Positions 41,426 through 50,584 are shown, counted from the first letter of the stretch. The stretch: DNA of 64,000 nucleotides from Arthrobacter sp. Alg241-R88 (GCF_900537115.1 NZ_UNRG01000009.1:1-64000), one strand, 5' to 3'. A program made the numbers and translations. Notes: generated by a model from the sequence alone, not told the origin.

Positions 41426-41905
41426 TTATCTGTACCACCCGACGGAACGGTCGTAACTGGACACAAGCGCACCCGTTCCGGGTACGCCGTCCCCGCCGGC
41501 AGGGAAATAGATGGCCCCGAACTCGGCGCCCTGGGCTTCGATCCGTGCCCGCGCCCAACTCTTGGCCTCCTCGATGTCCTTGTGCGGGATGCTTTCCCGT
41601 GTGCTGTGGCCTGCGCCGAGATGGATGTCCAGTTGATACTCCCCCTCCTGAGAGGCACTGGCATGGTGGGCGCGGTCTTGTTCATCGCGCCTGCTGACCA
41701 TCACTTCAGCTGCGGCATGGAGAATCGACGACTCCCTGGCGTCGCTGCCATGCTGCCGCTGTTCGATCCGGAGGCCTGAGACCACATTCTCCACGGTGTC
41801 CTCATCGCGGACTACGTAGACAGCTTCGTCGACGTCAGATTCTGACCCCCCGATGCTTTTCAGGTTCTGCATAAATTGCTCGGAGCTGGACTGTGTGGAG
41901 TTCAT
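41426..41905 (-). CDS. Hypothetical acidic protein
   Basis: 159 residues from ATG 41905, chosen because CAGGGAGGG lies 5-13 bases upstream; the open frame goes 16 codons further without a ribosome site. Hydrophilic, with repeated acidic helices (SESDVDEAVYVVRDEDTVEN, DIEEAKSWARARIEAQGAEF). No signal or membrane segment and no family recognised. Probably a cytoplasmic stress-associated protein, but that is only a guess from composition. Confidence 0.6.
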   Translation of the reverse strand: MNSTQSSSEQFMQNLKSIGGSESDVDEAVYVVRDEDTVENVVSGLRIEQRQHGSDARESSILHAAAEVMVSRRDEQDRAHHASASQEGEYQLDIHLGAGHSTRESIPHKDIEEAKSWARARIEAQGAEFGAIYFPAGGDGVPGTGALVSSYDRSVGWYR

Positions 41906-42140
41906 GCACCCTCCCTGAGGGCTATTCGCGGCGAGTGCCGACCCCACCCACACTAGACCTATATGGGTGCCTCAAACCGGTACTCCTGGGGATGCTTTGG
42001 ACGGCGGCAACGGCAGGCGGAAAAGAGGCTGAATCACTCCTTCCATTTCCACTGTATCCCCCGGCGTGGGGCTTGCGGCAAGGCCCGGGCGGGGCCGCAT
42101 AATCGCAGGTGCCACAACCTCGAGAGCGGGAGCACAAGCG

Positions 42141-43637
42141 ATGCGTAATCATGCAGTGGTGATTGTCGGGGGAGGCCCCACCGGGTTGATGCTGGCCGGT
42201 GAGCTGGCACTGGCGGGAGTTGACGCGGCCATTGTGGAACGGCGTGCCACCCAGGACCTCCCAGGTGCCCGTGCCGGTGGCCTTCACGCCCGGACCATCG
42301 AAGTCCTGGACCAGCGCGGCATCGCCGGCCGGTTCCTCGCTGAGGGCCAGGTGGCCCAGGTGGCCGGATTTGCGATGACCCGCCTGGACATCAGCGACTT
42401 TCCCACCCGCCATCCCTACGGTCTGGGGCTGTGGCAGAACCACATCGAACGCATCCTGGCGGGCTGGGTAGCCGAGCTGGCCGTGACGTTCTACCGCGGC
42501 CAAGAGGTGACAGGCCTCGCGCAGGACGCTGCCGGCGTCGACCTTTACCTCGAGGACGGCAGGACACTGCGGGGAGACTACGTAGTGGGGTGCGACGGCG
42601 GCAGGAGCCTGGCGCGCAAGGCGGCGGGCATCGGGTTCCCCGGCTGGGATCCCACCACCAGCGCGCTCATCGCGGAGGTGGAGATGACCGGCGTTCCTGA
42701 ATTTGGTGTGCACCAGAATCCTTTCGGTATTCATTCCTTTGGCCGGCGGGAGTACGAAATCGTGGACGGCAAGGTTGTCTATGCGGACAGCGGGCCGGTG
42801 GGGGTGATGGTGACCGAGGAACACGTGGGGCCGTCCTCCGAGCCGACCCTGGAGGACCTCAAGGCGGCGCTGATTGCCGTCTGCGGCACCGATTACGGGG
42901 CCCACAGCCCCACCTGGATTTCCCGCTTCACGGACATGACACGGCAGGCTGCGGCGTACCGCGCGGGCCGGATCCTGCTGGCTGGTGATGCCGCGCACGT
43001 CCATGCCCCGGACGGCGGGCAGGGCTTGAACATCGGAGTGCAGGACGCGGTGAACCTGGGCTGGAAGCTGGGGCAGGTGGTCAAAGGGGCCGCCCCGGAA
43101 ACCCTCCTGGACACCTACCAGGCGGAGCGCCACCCTGTGGCTGCGCGGGTGCTGCGCAACACGATGGCGCAGAGCGCCCTCCGGCGCCCGGATCCAAGGA
43201 TCAAGGCAGCCGGCGAGGTGGTGTCCGAGTTGCTCGGCATGGAGGAGCCGCGCAGGCGGTTCGCCGGGATGCAGTCTGGCCTGGACGTCCATTACGACCT
43301 TGGCGAGGGCCACCCGCTGCTCGGACGCCGGATGCCCGACGTCGACCTCTCCACTGCGGATGGCGCGCTGACCGCCTATGCTCTGCTGCACGACGCCCGG
43401 CCGCTGCTGTTGAACCTTGGTGCTCCGGGCGTCTTCGACAACGTGCAGCGGCCCGGAAGCCTGAAAGTGGTTGATGCCCAGTACAACGGCTCTTGGGAAC
43501 TGCCGGTCCTCGGCGAGGTTCCTGCTCCCGCCGCTGTCCTGGTCCGGCCGGACGGCTACGTCGCGTGGGTGGGCGAGGGAACGGACGCAGGGCTTGCGAA
43601 AGCTCTGGCCACCTGGTGCGGATCCGCCCTAGGTTAG
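42141..43637 (+). CDS. FAD-dependent aromatic monooxygenase (group A)
   Basis: 498 residues from ATG 42141. VIVGGGPTGLMLAGELALAG is the Rossmann GxGxxG site; GCDGGRSLARKAAG is the DG motif that binds FAD and NADPH; ILLAGDAAHVHAPDGGQGLN is the GD motif. A thioredoxin-like C-terminal domain (about 400-498) places it with rifampicin monooxygenase and polyketide hydroxylases such as PgaE. It uses NADPH and O2 to hydroxylate a phenol-like substrate. The SDR gene starts four bases after its stop, so they form an operon. Confidence 0.87.
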   Translation: MRNHAVVIVGGGPTGLMLAGELALAGVDAAIVERRATQDLPGARAGGLHARTIEVLDQRGIAGRFLAEGQVAQVAGFAMTRLDISDFPTRHPYGLGLWQNHIERILAGWVAELAVTFYRGQEVTGLAQDAAGVDLYLEDGRTLRGDYVVGCDGGRSLARKAAGIGFPGWDPTTSALIAEVEMTGVPEFGVHQNPFGIHSFGRREYEIVDGKVVYADSGPVGVMVTEEHVGPSSEPTLEDLKAALIAVCGTDYGAHSPTWISRFTDMTRQAAAYRAGRILLAGDAAHVHAPDGGQGLNIGVQDAVNLGWKLGQVVKGAAPETLLDTYQAERHPVAARVLRNTMAQSALRRPDPRIKAAGEVVSELLGMEEPRRRFAGMQSGLDVHYDLGEGHPLLGRRMPDVDLSTADGALTAYALLHDARPLLLNLGAPGVFDNVQRPGSLKVVDAQYNGSWELPVLGEVPAPAAVLVRPDGYVAWVGEGTDAGLAKALATWCGSALG

Positions 43638-43641
43638 GGGC

Positions 43642-44475
43642 ATGACCACCAAGACGGCACTTGTTACAGGAGCATCCTCAGGAATCGGTGAGGCCACTGT
43701 CCGGAAGCTGCAGGGCCTCGGCTGCATCGTGTACGGGGCGGCCCGGCGCACGGACCGGCTGCAGGGACTGGCGGCCGACGGCATCCGGCCGCTTGCCATG
43801 GACGTGACCGACGATGCGTCGATGAGCGCGGGCATTGAGCAGATCATTGCCGATACCGGCCGCATCGACGTCCTGGTCAACAACGCCGGCTACGGCTCGT
43901 ATGGCGCGCTGGAGGACGTGCCTATCAACGAGGGCCGCCGGCAGTTCGAGGTCAACGTCATCGGCGCGATCCGGCTGGCGCAGCTGGTCCTGCCGCACAT
44001 GCGCGGGCAGCGTTCGGGCACCATCGTGAACGTCACCTCGATGGGCGGCAAGATCTACACCCCGCTGGGCGGCTGGTATCACGGGACGAAGTTCGCCCTC
44101 GAGGCTCTCAGCGACTGCCTCCGCCTGGAGGTCAAGCCCTTCGGCATAGATGTGGTGGTCATCGAACCGGGCGGCATCGCCACCGAGTGGGGCGACATCG
44201 CGGCGGACAACCTGGAGGCGACATCCGGGCACGGACCTTACGCCCCGCAGGCGGAGGCGGTGGCCCGGACGTTGAGGGCGGAATCGACCGGGAACCGGAA
44301 CTCGCCGCCGTCGGTGGTGGCGGACGCGATCGGGAAGGCGGTGACCGCCGCGAAGCCGAAGACCCGCTACGCGATGGGCTTCGGCGCCAAGCCCCTGATT
44401 ACGGCCCGCAGCCTTCTCGGTGACCGCCAGTTCGACGCTGTGATCAGCCGGGCGATCGGGCTGCCGCACAGCTGA
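43642..44475 (+). CDS. Short-chain dehydrogenase/reductase
   Basis: 277 residues, classical SDR: TGASSGIG (9-16) cofactor motif, NNAG (80-83), Ser133, Tyr146 and Lys150 (YHGTK). The Arg-rich stretch AARRTDRL after strand 2 suggests NADP(H). The C-terminal extension after residue 190 resembles the 17-beta-hydroxysteroid-dehydrogenase-like subgroup. It is co-transcribed with the monooxygenase and may reduce or oxidise its product. Substrate unknown. Confidence 0.87.
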   Translation: MTTKTALVTGASSGIGEATVRKLQGLGCIVYGAARRTDRLQGLAADGIRPLAMDVTDDASMSAGIEQIIADTGRIDVLVNNAGYGSYGALEDVPINEGRRQFEVNVIGAIRLAQLVLPHMRGQRSGTIVNVTSMGGKIYTPLGGWYHGTKFALEALSDCLRLEVKPFGIDVVVIEPGGIATEWGDIAADNLEATSGHGPYAPQAEAVARTLRAESTGNRNSPPSVVADAIGKAVTAAKPKTRYAMGFGAKPLITARSLLGDRQFDAVISRAIGLPHS

Positions 44476-44502
44476 GGGCCGGCGAGCCCGGTCCGTCAAC
44501 CG

Positions 44503-44892
44503 TTAGAGGTGCGCATCCCTGACCTCCGGCGGTGTGGCGCCCTGGAGGACCCAGCGGTTGCCATCCGGATCGGCGAAGTGGGCAAACAACACGCCACCCA
44601 TGTCCTGGACGTCGCTGATGTCCGCGCCCCGGCGGAGGAGTTCGTCGCGCGTGGCGCCCATGTCCGGCACCACCAGCTGCAACCCCTCCAGGCTGCCCGG
44701 CGGCATGGCTGTCATACCGGTGCCGATAACGATGGACGCAGCCGAACCCGGAGGCGTCAGCTGGACCACCCTCATTCCGGGAACGTGCTCCACATCGTGG
44801 TCGAGCACGAAGCCGAGCTTCTCCGTGTAGAAGGACTTTGCCCTGTCCACATCGGACACGGGTACCTGCACAACCTCAAGGCGCATCTCCAT
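44503..44892 (-). CDS. VOC family protein (glyoxalase/dioxygenase superfamily)
   Basis: 129 residues, two beta-alpha-beta-beta-beta modules: LEVVQVPVSDVDRAKSFYTEKLGF opens the first (4-27), and VLFAHFADPDGNRWVLQ ends the second (about 104-120). Short single-chain VOC proteins bind metals or antibiotics or act as lyases. No specific partner is visible; it converges on the SDR gene. Confidence 0.88.
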   Translation of the reverse strand: MEMRLEVVQVPVSDVDRAKSFYTEKLGFVLDHDVEHVPGMRVVQLTPPGSAASIVIGTGMTAMPPGSLEGLQLVVPDMGATRDELLRRGADISDVQDMGGVLFAHFADPDGNRWVLQGATPPEVRDAHL

Positions 44893-44918
44893 TGGCCCAC
44901 AGTACCTTTCGTTACTCC

Positions 44919-45345
44919 ATGCTTCGGGCTGTGACCCCGCATCTCACCCCGCAGCGCGTGCGCCACGTCCTAGGCCACTTTGCCTCCGTGCTGACCGTCA
45001 TCACCGCGGCCACGGACAACGGCCCCGCGGGCTTCACGTGCCAGTCTTTCTCTTCCCTCTCACTGGACCGCCCTGGTCACCTTCAGTCGCGCGCAGCTCC
45101 AGCACCTGACCCCAGCTGCGCGAGGCGGGCCGGTTCACCGTGAACATCCTGCCCGCCGAGCACCGGCATCTGGCCGCCCAGTTCTCCCGTTCCGGTACTG
45201 ACAAGTTCGCCGGCGTGGACTACTCGGCATTACCCCTGGGCAACCCGGTGCTGGACCAGGCGCTCGCCCGGGTGGACTGTGAGTTGCATAAAGAGTACGA
45301 CGGCGGCGACCACACCATCGTGGTGGGTGATGCTGCGCGGATCGG
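44919..45345 (+). pseudogene. Flavin reductase (NAD(P)H:FMN), decayed
   Basis: The first 50 codons (MLRAVTPHLTPQRVRHVLGH then FASVLTVITA and GFTCQSFSSLSLD) are the N-terminus of the flavin-reductase domain. At about 45070 a loss of two bases shifts the frame within the expected DPPLVTF motif. In the restored frame a TGA replaces the Trp codon (SSST-stop-PQLREAGRFTVNILP), and the last part (FAGVDY, CELHKEYDGGDHTIVVGD) stops short of the family's C-terminus. Three lesions make it non-functional. Confidence 0.82.
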
Positions 45346-45431
45346 TTGGGCGCAAATGTCAGACCCTACTCCTAGTCTGAAAGTGTCCGGAAGAGGAGGG
45401 GCCGGCATTGGTTCCGCGAAGGAGGGGCAGC

Positions 45432-46916
45432 ATGGAGGTTCAGCCGTTCGTCACTGACGACGAGGCGTGGGTTCCAGCTGTCGAGTTCACGGACCGGGAG
45501 GATTCGCTCCTGGCCGGGACGTTGAGCTTTCCGGCTCCTGCCTTCCTGACCGCCGATGGTGCGATCCGCGTGGTCCAGTCCGCTGACAGGCTGATCGCCT
45601 GGGCTACGGGCATGAAGCATGGCGCGCTTGCCCGGGTTGAGGAAGCTGTTGTGGAAGAAGCTCCGGTGCGGCAGGAGAACCAGCCGCTACGGTTTGGCGG
45701 CGACGAGACCCATGCGCTTGCTGTCACCGAAGTGTCGACTGCCTGTGCCCTCTCGGAGGGCACGGCTGCGCGGTTGCTCAATGATGCGGCGGAGCTGACC
45801 ACGTCCTATTGGGAGGTCCTTGAAGCCTTGGAGGCCGGCGAAATTTCCGATGCACATGCCCGGATCATTGTCGAACAAGCCCGCTCCCTCCCTGACGGGC
45901 ATGCTGAAGGGTTTGCATCGATTGCGCTACGGCGCACGCGGACCCGGCGCGGACGCAGGCGCACTCCCGCTGAATTGCGCGCCTGTCTGCGGCGGTTGCG
46001 TGAACAGCTTCACCCTGAAAGCCTCGCGGCCCGCAAGGAGGCGGCCCGGCGTGAGCGCGGCGTGTGGTTCAGGGCCGAGCCGGACGGGATGTGCACGCTT
46101 TCGGCGTTCCTGACCGCGGAGGTAGGTCTGGCAATCTACAGCGGACTCGATCGTGATGCACGGCTGGCAAGCGCGCGGGCCGCGGAGCTCAGGGAAATTC
46201 CGGGGCACAGCGCTGCTACTGTGCCCGGCCCTGCACCTGGAGCCTGCACTGCACCTGGATCCGGCACTGCTGCGGATTCGCCTACGCTGTCGCAGTTTCG
46301 AGCCGAGGCGCTGGCCTACCGCTTCTTGGGTGGCGCTCACGGGGTGGAATCCGGGGTGTTGTGCCCTGAGATTGTCGTGACTATTCCGGTCGGACAGCTT
46401 AGGGGCGGCACCCCGGATTCCGGTGGCACTGCCGCATCCGCTGAACCTGAACTTGGAACGGCTGAACTCGAAGGTTATGGCCCTCTTGATGCTGCAACGG
46501 CCCGGCGTTTGGCGGCCCTGGCGCCTACATGGCACCTGCTCTTCACGGACAGTACCACCGGGCAGGCATTGGGCGTGGGGCGCCGGGCATATCGTCCGCC
46601 GAAGGCGCTGCGCCGGTATCTGCAGTGCCGCGACGGGACCTGCCGGTTCCCGGGATGCACCCGCCGGGCCAGCGTCTGCGAGCCCGACCACACCATCGAG
46701 TGGCAGGACGGCGGGACTACCGACCCCGGCAACCTGGCAATGCTCTGCCGCAGGCACCACGCGCTGAAGTCCATCGGTGCGTGGAGCTACAGACACTCTT
46801 CAACCTCCGGGGACCTTGAGTGGCGTTCACCGCTGGGCAGGAAGTACACCACAGAACCGGCGGACCTCGGAAAAGTCCTGTATCCGCTCCAACAGCCAGA
46901 GCCACCGCCGTTTTAG
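45432..46916 (+). CDS. DUF222 / HNH endonuclease (13E12 repeat family)
   Basis: 494 residues from ATG 45432, with GGAGGGG seven bases upstream. DUF222 covers about 60-350. The C-terminal HNH reads CRDGTCRFPGCTRRASVCEPDH, then EWQDGGTTDPGNLAMLCRRHH (about 390-440), with both Cys pairs and the DH and HH metal ligands present. Such genes are multicopy and variable in actinobacteria; some mycobacterial copies (REP13E12) serve as phage attachment sites. The exact role is unproven. It sits between gene remnants, which suggests a recombination-prone site. The dyad TCAGAC-N10-GTCTGA (45359-45380) lies upstream. Confidence 0.85.
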   Translation: MEVQPFVTDDEAWVPAVEFTDREDSLLAGTLSFPAPAFLTADGAIRVVQSADRLIAWATGMKHGALARVEEAVVEEAPVRQENQPLRFGGDETHALAVTEVSTACALSEGTAARLLNDAAELTTSYWEVLEALEAGEISDAHARIIVEQARSLPDGHAEGFASIALRRTRTRRGRRRTPAELRACLRRLREQLHPESLAARKEAARRERGVWFRAEPDGMCTLSAFLTAEVGLAIYSGLDRDARLASARAAELREIPGHSAATVPGPAPGACTAPGSGTAADSPTLSQFRAEALAYRFLGGAHGVESGVLCPEIVVTIPVGQLRGGTPDSGGTAASAEPELGTAELEGYGPLDAATARRLAALAPTWHLLFTDSTTGQALGVGRRAYRPPKALRRYLQCRDGTCRFPGCTRRASVCEPDHTIEWQDGGTTDPGNLAMLCRRHHALKSIGAWSYRHSSTSGDLEWRSPLGRKYTTEPADLGKVLYPLQQPEPPPF

Positions 46917-47254
46917 GCACAGCCTATGCAGGCCTCGGACTTGCGCCGCTCCGTTCCGAGGCGGCCGCCTTGCTGGGCCGAAAACGTCCTGGCGAAGGAT
47001 TTGCTGCGTCGTTGGGAACGCCGCCGAGGACGGTGGGCTGGTAAAAGCTTTAGTAGACGGAGCCCTCGAGTAGCTCGGAGAGCCTGCTCGCCGCATGCCG
47101 GAGTTCCGGGACGCCTGCCTTGAGCGTGGCTTCGCTGGCCGGCGGCGCGGGCCCCTGGCGCGCCACATACGTGGCCATAACCAGTGGGGGACGCCTTCAT
47201 CACGGGACCGGATCACCCGCGAACGCCACCGCGCTCCTGTGAGGGGTAGCCCCG
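46917..47254. other. Gene-poor interval with possible remnants
   Basis: 338 bp without a convincing intact gene. Just after the HNH gene a rightward frame (about 46920-47044) reads GLGLAPLRSEAAALLGRK and onwards, with coding-like composition but no start. A leftward 42-codon frame occupies 47050-47178. Both look like leftovers of older genes. Confidence 0.45.
47050..47178 (-). pseudogene. Possible C-terminal gene remnant
   Basis: A 42-codon frame from ATG 47178 (MATYVARQGPAPPASEATLK, then AGVPELRHAASRLSELLEGS) with good GC3 bias. Its C-terminus looks like the closing helix of a larger protein. A stop lies shortly upstream in the same frame and there is no ribosome site. The parent family is not recognised. 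Confidence 0.35.
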
Positions 47255-47977
47255 TCAGGCCAGGCGCTCGCCGGTGACAACGGCCAGGTGGTCTAGGAGC
47301 GCGTTCTGGAACCGCTCGTCGCGGGCTGCGTGATGCGGCTTCTCGCGGGTCTGGTGAAACCAGTAGCCGCCGCTGGTGAGCGCCGCCGGGTCATCGCTGG
47401 TGGCGAGCCACTCCTGGGTCAGGTGGCCGAGGCGCAGGTCATCAGGTGCGCCTGCGCCGCCCATCCGGGTGGGTACCCAGCCGGGATCGACCGCGTTGCT
47501 GAGGACGTCCGGCCATAAACGGGCGACGGCGGCTGCCAGGGCTGTGAGGTAGAGCTTGCTGTCCGAGTAGGTCACATTTCCCGTGCCCGCTTCGAGCCTG
47601 CTGGGATCGGCGTGTCCACTGCGGTGCATCCCGCTGCTGAGGTAAACCAGCCTCTGCGGGCGGTCGATAAGCGCGGTGAGGAGATACGGGGCCGCAACAT
47701 TAATACGAAAAATGTCCGGGGTGTGCAGGACTCCCGCGTTGTGGATGACGGCATCCATGCGGCCGATCTCGTTGACGTGCCGGGCGACATCGCGCGTCTG
47801 TTCCAGGTCCGCCAGGTCGCCCACCACGGCTTCGGCCCCACGGTCCATTAGATCCTGGACGGCATCCAGCCGGGCGGTGCTCCGTCCATGGACAACAACA
47901 TGGTGCCCGCTCTCCAGAAGGGTCCGGGCAGTGGCCCGTCCCAGCCCGTCAACGGAGCCGGTGACAAAAACACGCAT
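47255..47977 (-). CDS. Short-chain dehydrogenase/reductase
   Basis: 240 residues. TGSVDGLGRA replaces the usual TGxxxGIG, NAG is in VIHNAGVLHTP, and the catalytic YSDSK follows SSGMHRSGH. The arginines in VVVHGRSTARLD suggest NADP(H). This type resembles retinol-dehydrogenase/WW-domain oxidoreductase-like SDRs of bacteria. It is divergent from the GntR-MFS operon and shares its operator, so it is probably co-regulated. Confidence 0.86.
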   Translation of the reverse strand: MRVFVTGSVDGLGRATARTLLESGHHVVVHGRSTARLDAVQDLMDRGAEAVVGDLADLEQTRDVARHVNEIGRMDAVIHNAGVLHTPDIFRINVAAPYLLTALIDRPQRLVYLSSGMHRSGHADPSRLEAGTGNVTYSDSKLYLTALAAAVARLWPDVLSNAVDPGWVPTRMGGAGAPDDLRLGHLTQEWLATSDDPAALTSGGYWFHQTREKPHHAARDERFQNALLDHLAVVTGERLA

Positions 47978-48006
47978 CCCTACACCTTATCGGTCGGGTC
48001 AATCAA

Positions 48007-48028
48007 ACTTGTATACATCTATACAAGT
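48007..48028. promoter_or_regulatory. GntR (FCD) operator
   Basis: ACTTGTAT (48007-48014) and ATACAAGT (48021-48028) form a perfect 8-bp dyad around a six-base spacer. The TTGTATAC half is the kind of sequence bound by FCD-type GntR proteins. It is 29 bp from the SDR start and 24 bp from the gntR start, able to control both directions. Confidence 0.75.
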
Positions 48029-48051
48029 ATGATTAATGCCGGAGGTCGAAC

Positions 48052-48717
48052 ATGACTGATTTACCGGAACGGAACACCGGCGCACACTTTGTTTACGCGG
48101 AACTCAAACGGCAGATCCTCAGCCTTGAGCTGAAGCCGGGGGAGCGGATTTTTGAGCCTGCCATGGCGGCTTCGTTGAGGGTGAGCCGTACGCCGCTGCG
48201 CGAGGCCATCAGGCGGCTCATCTCAGAGAACCTCCTGGAGCAGCAGCCCACCGGGGGTGTCCTGGTGCCCAGCCTGGACGAGGCAGTCATTTCAGAGTTG
48301 TACGAGGTCCGGGCGGCCATGGAGTCGCTGATGGCACGGAACGCCTGCATTAAGGCCACGCCTTCTGACATCGAAGCGCTCCGAGGCATCCTTGCACGGA
48401 ACGCTGCAGTGGTGGAATTCGCCGATGACGCCATGCGGCAGGGCATGGCGCTTCACAGCAGGCTCGCGGAGATTGCCGGAAATTCCTGGGCCCGCCGTTT
48501 CCATGACCAAGTGTCAAACCACATGGAGCGGTACCGGCACTTCACCAACAGCACCCAGGAACGGCGTGACCAAGCCCTGGCCCAGCACCGGGCATTGGTG
48601 GACGCCGTGGTCGCAGGCGATCCGGACAACGCTGCGAAGATAGCTTTCGAGCACGTCATGGGCGCCCGGGACGCCGCGGTGCGTGCCATCTCGGGCAGCG
48701 GCCTGGGCATCTCATGA
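48052..48717 (+). CDS. GntR family regulator, FCD domain
   Basis: 221 residues. The winged helix (about 10-75) has LKPGERIFEPAMAASLRVSRTPLREAIRRL with the PLREAI recognition helix. The all-helical FCD domain (about 80-215) includes LYEVRAAMESLMARNAC, HSRLAEIAGN and ALAQHRALVDAVVAGD, whose His residues fit a metal site. FCD regulators sense small organic acids or sugars. CGGAGG precedes the ATG. It overlaps the MFS gene (ATGA). Confidence 0.9.
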   Translation: MTDLPERNTGAHFVYAELKRQILSLELKPGERIFEPAMAASLRVSRTPLREAIRRLISENLLEQQPTGGVLVPSLDEAVISELYEVRAAMESLMARNACIKATPSDIEALRGILARNAAVVEFADDAMRQGMALHSRLAEIAGNSWARRFHDQVSNHMERYRHFTNSTQERRDQALAQHRALVDAVVAGDPDNAAKIAFEHVMGARDAAVRAISGSGLGIS

Positions 48718-49889
48718 TCGGCAAACTTGGACGCCGCACAACAACTTCCCTCCTGGTCCATTCCGCGCTGATCCAGGCCGTGACCTTCCTGGTCCGGCCC
48801 GCGGCCACCTACCGTGCGCTTGAACTGGACGTTCCCGGGTTTGCCCTGGGCCTTCTGGCTGCCAGTTATGCTGTTTTTCCCTTGCTGCTCGCCGTCCCGA
48901 CGGGCGGTCTGGTGGACCGATTGGGTGAGCGCCGCCTGATGGCCATCGGGTCCGCCATCGTTCTTGCCTGTTCTGCTTTCCTCCTGCTGTGGGGCTCGTC
49001 AATCGTCACCTTGGTGATCGGAACCGCGCTGTTGGGTGCCGGACAACTCGCATGCGTTGTTGGGCAGCAGGCCGTGGTGGCCAACAACGCTGCCCCAGCC
49101 CGCATGGACGCAGCCTTCGGTTACCTGACTTTCGCCGCCTCCCTGGGCCAGGCCCTCGGACCCCTGGCGATCTCTCTCGTCGGTGGTGCCTCCATTCGCC
49201 CCGACACGCAGGCGATCTTCTTCCTGTCGACGTGCATGAGCCTGGCACTCTTCGTGACCACGTTTGGTGTGGCAGCACATGTCAGCGGCGCGAAAAGGAA
49301 GGCAATTGCAGTTGACGCAAAGACCGGCAACGCACTCTCACTGCTCAGGACCCCTGGCGTCGCCCGCGCATTGGCCACCAGCGCCACCGTGCTTGCCGTG
49401 GTGGACCTGACCATGGTGTACCTCCCGGCGCTCGGATCCGAACGCGGGCTCACTGCGGCAACAGTGGGGGCCATGCTCACTGTCCGTGCAGTGTTTTCCA
49501 TGATTTCGCGGATCCTGCTGGGGCGGGTGTCCCGCACGCTGGGCCGCATGAGGCTCCTGGTGCTGAGCCTCGCACTCTCCACTGTCGCCTTGGCCGTGGC
49601 GGCGGTTCCCATGCCGGCTTGGCTGTTGTTTGTTGTGATGGCCGTTCTCGGGCTGGGGCTTGGCATCGGCCAGCCGCTGACCATGTCCTGGCTTTCGGCG
49701 CAGGCCCCCGCGGGGCAGCGCGGACGGGCGTTGGCCCTTAGGCTCGCCGGGAACCGGGTGGGCCAGGTGGTCCTGCCGAGTGCCATCGGCGTGGTTGCGG
49801 CAGGACTTGGTGCAGGCGGTGTTTTCCTTGCTTCAGCCATGGTGGTGGGCGGGACGCTGCTGCTGCTCCGCGGCGTGGAGTTGGACTAG
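48714..49889 (+). CDS. MFS transporter
   Basis: 391 residues with 12 membrane segments. The first cytoplasmic loop GGLVDRLGERRLMAIG is the MFS A-motif (GxxxDRxGRR), and a second copy in the other half reads LLGRVSRTLGRMRLLVL. Overlaps gntR, so the regulator and transporter are one operon; the GntR ligand may be its substrate. Drug efflux or organic-acid uptake cannot be told apart. Confidence 0.87.
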   Translation: MIGKLGRRTTTSLLVHSALIQAVTFLVRPAATYRALELDVPGFALGLLAASYAVFPLLLAVPTGGLVDRLGERRLMAIGSAIVLACSAFLLLWGSSIVTLVIGTALLGAGQLACVVGQQAVVANNAAPARMDAAFGYLTFAASLGQALGPLAISLVGGASIRPDTQAIFFLSTCMSLALFVTTFGVAAHVSGAKRKAIAVDAKTGNALSLLRTPGVARALATSATVLAVVDLTMVYLPALGSERGLTAATVGAMLTVRAVFSMISRILLGRVSRTLGRMRLLVLSLALSTVALAVAAVPMPAWLLFVVMAVLGLGLGIGQPLTMSWLSAQAPAGQRGRALALRLAGNRVGQVVLPSAIGVVAAGLGAGGVFLASAMVVGGTLLLLRGVELD

Positions 49890-49907
49890 GGCGTGCAGTT
49901 GGACTAG

Positions 49908-50480
49908 CTACGGCAGCCGGCCGGGCTTCAGCAGCGAAGGCACCCCGGCCTGCTCAGGATCCAGCGGAACAGGGCTGACCAGCACCGCCGGTCCAGTGTG
50001 CAGGCTGCCGCTCGAGATTGCCCGGCAGCGGATGCCGCCCCTGCCCCGCATAGCGGCGTGGGCTCCCGGCGCAAGCACCTCGTTCATCCAGGCGCACGGG
50101 TGCGCGGGCCGCCCGCCGTGGAACTCCACCACGGAATCCCCGGACTCAAGCGCGAAGTCCTGGCCCAGCAGGGGAGCCAGGTGGGCACCGCGCAGGATCA
50201 CGTTCCGCCGGGTGGCCAGGGGATCAAACGGCCCGGTCTCCAGTTCCGCGGCCATAGCCTCAAGGGCCTCGACGGCGAACAGGGTCACCGCAGCGTCCAT
50301 GTGCGCGGCCTTGCCGAAAAACCGGTCACCCACAATGCCCTTGCCCGCCACCACTTCAGCCGTGCCGGCGTCAAGCGTCGGCACGTCCGCAGGGCCGTCC
50401 TTCGCCCGCCCAAAATAGGCATGCCCCGGTGACACCAGCAGGTGGAGGATTTCGACATCGTACCGGTAGCGTTCGGCCAT
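49908..50480 (-). CDS. MOSC domain protein
   Basis: 190 residues. The MOSC core has GKGIVGDRFFGK, TRRNVILRG and the conserved cysteine in HPCAWMN (about 129), followed by GGIRCRAISSG. MOSC domains carry sulfur for molybdenum-cofactor chemistry or act in N-hydroxylated-base reduction. The protein is a stand-alone single-domain type. Monocistronic; no Moco gene is nearby. Confidence 0.88.
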   Translation of the reverse strand: MAERYRYDVEILHLLVSPGHAYFGRAKDGPADVPTLDAGTAEVVAGKGIVGDRFFGKAAHMDAAVTLFAVEALEAMAAELETGPFDPLATRRNVILRGAHLAPLLGQDFALESGDSVVEFHGGRPAHPCAWMNEVLAPGAHAAMRGRGGIRCRAISSGSLHTGPAVLVSPVPLDPEQAGVPSLLKPGRLP

Positions 50481-50584
50481 ACCGCCAGCGTAGTTTGATG
50501 TAACGGTCAGTCACGCAGATCGATACTTTTGGGGGAGTAGAAAATGGAACCAATCGCTGTAGACGGCGCCGTTGTTTTCCGGCG

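Noticed and set aside
41922..43391. 489-codon open frame antisense to the flavin monooxygenase
   Set aside because: The forward strand has all FAD motifs in order; the antisense frame has no recognisable domain and is a by-product of high GC3.
45432..46916. Homing endonuclease or restriction enzyme
   Set aside because: DUF222-HNH architecture is a distinct multicopy actinobacterial family; no intron, intein or methylase is present.
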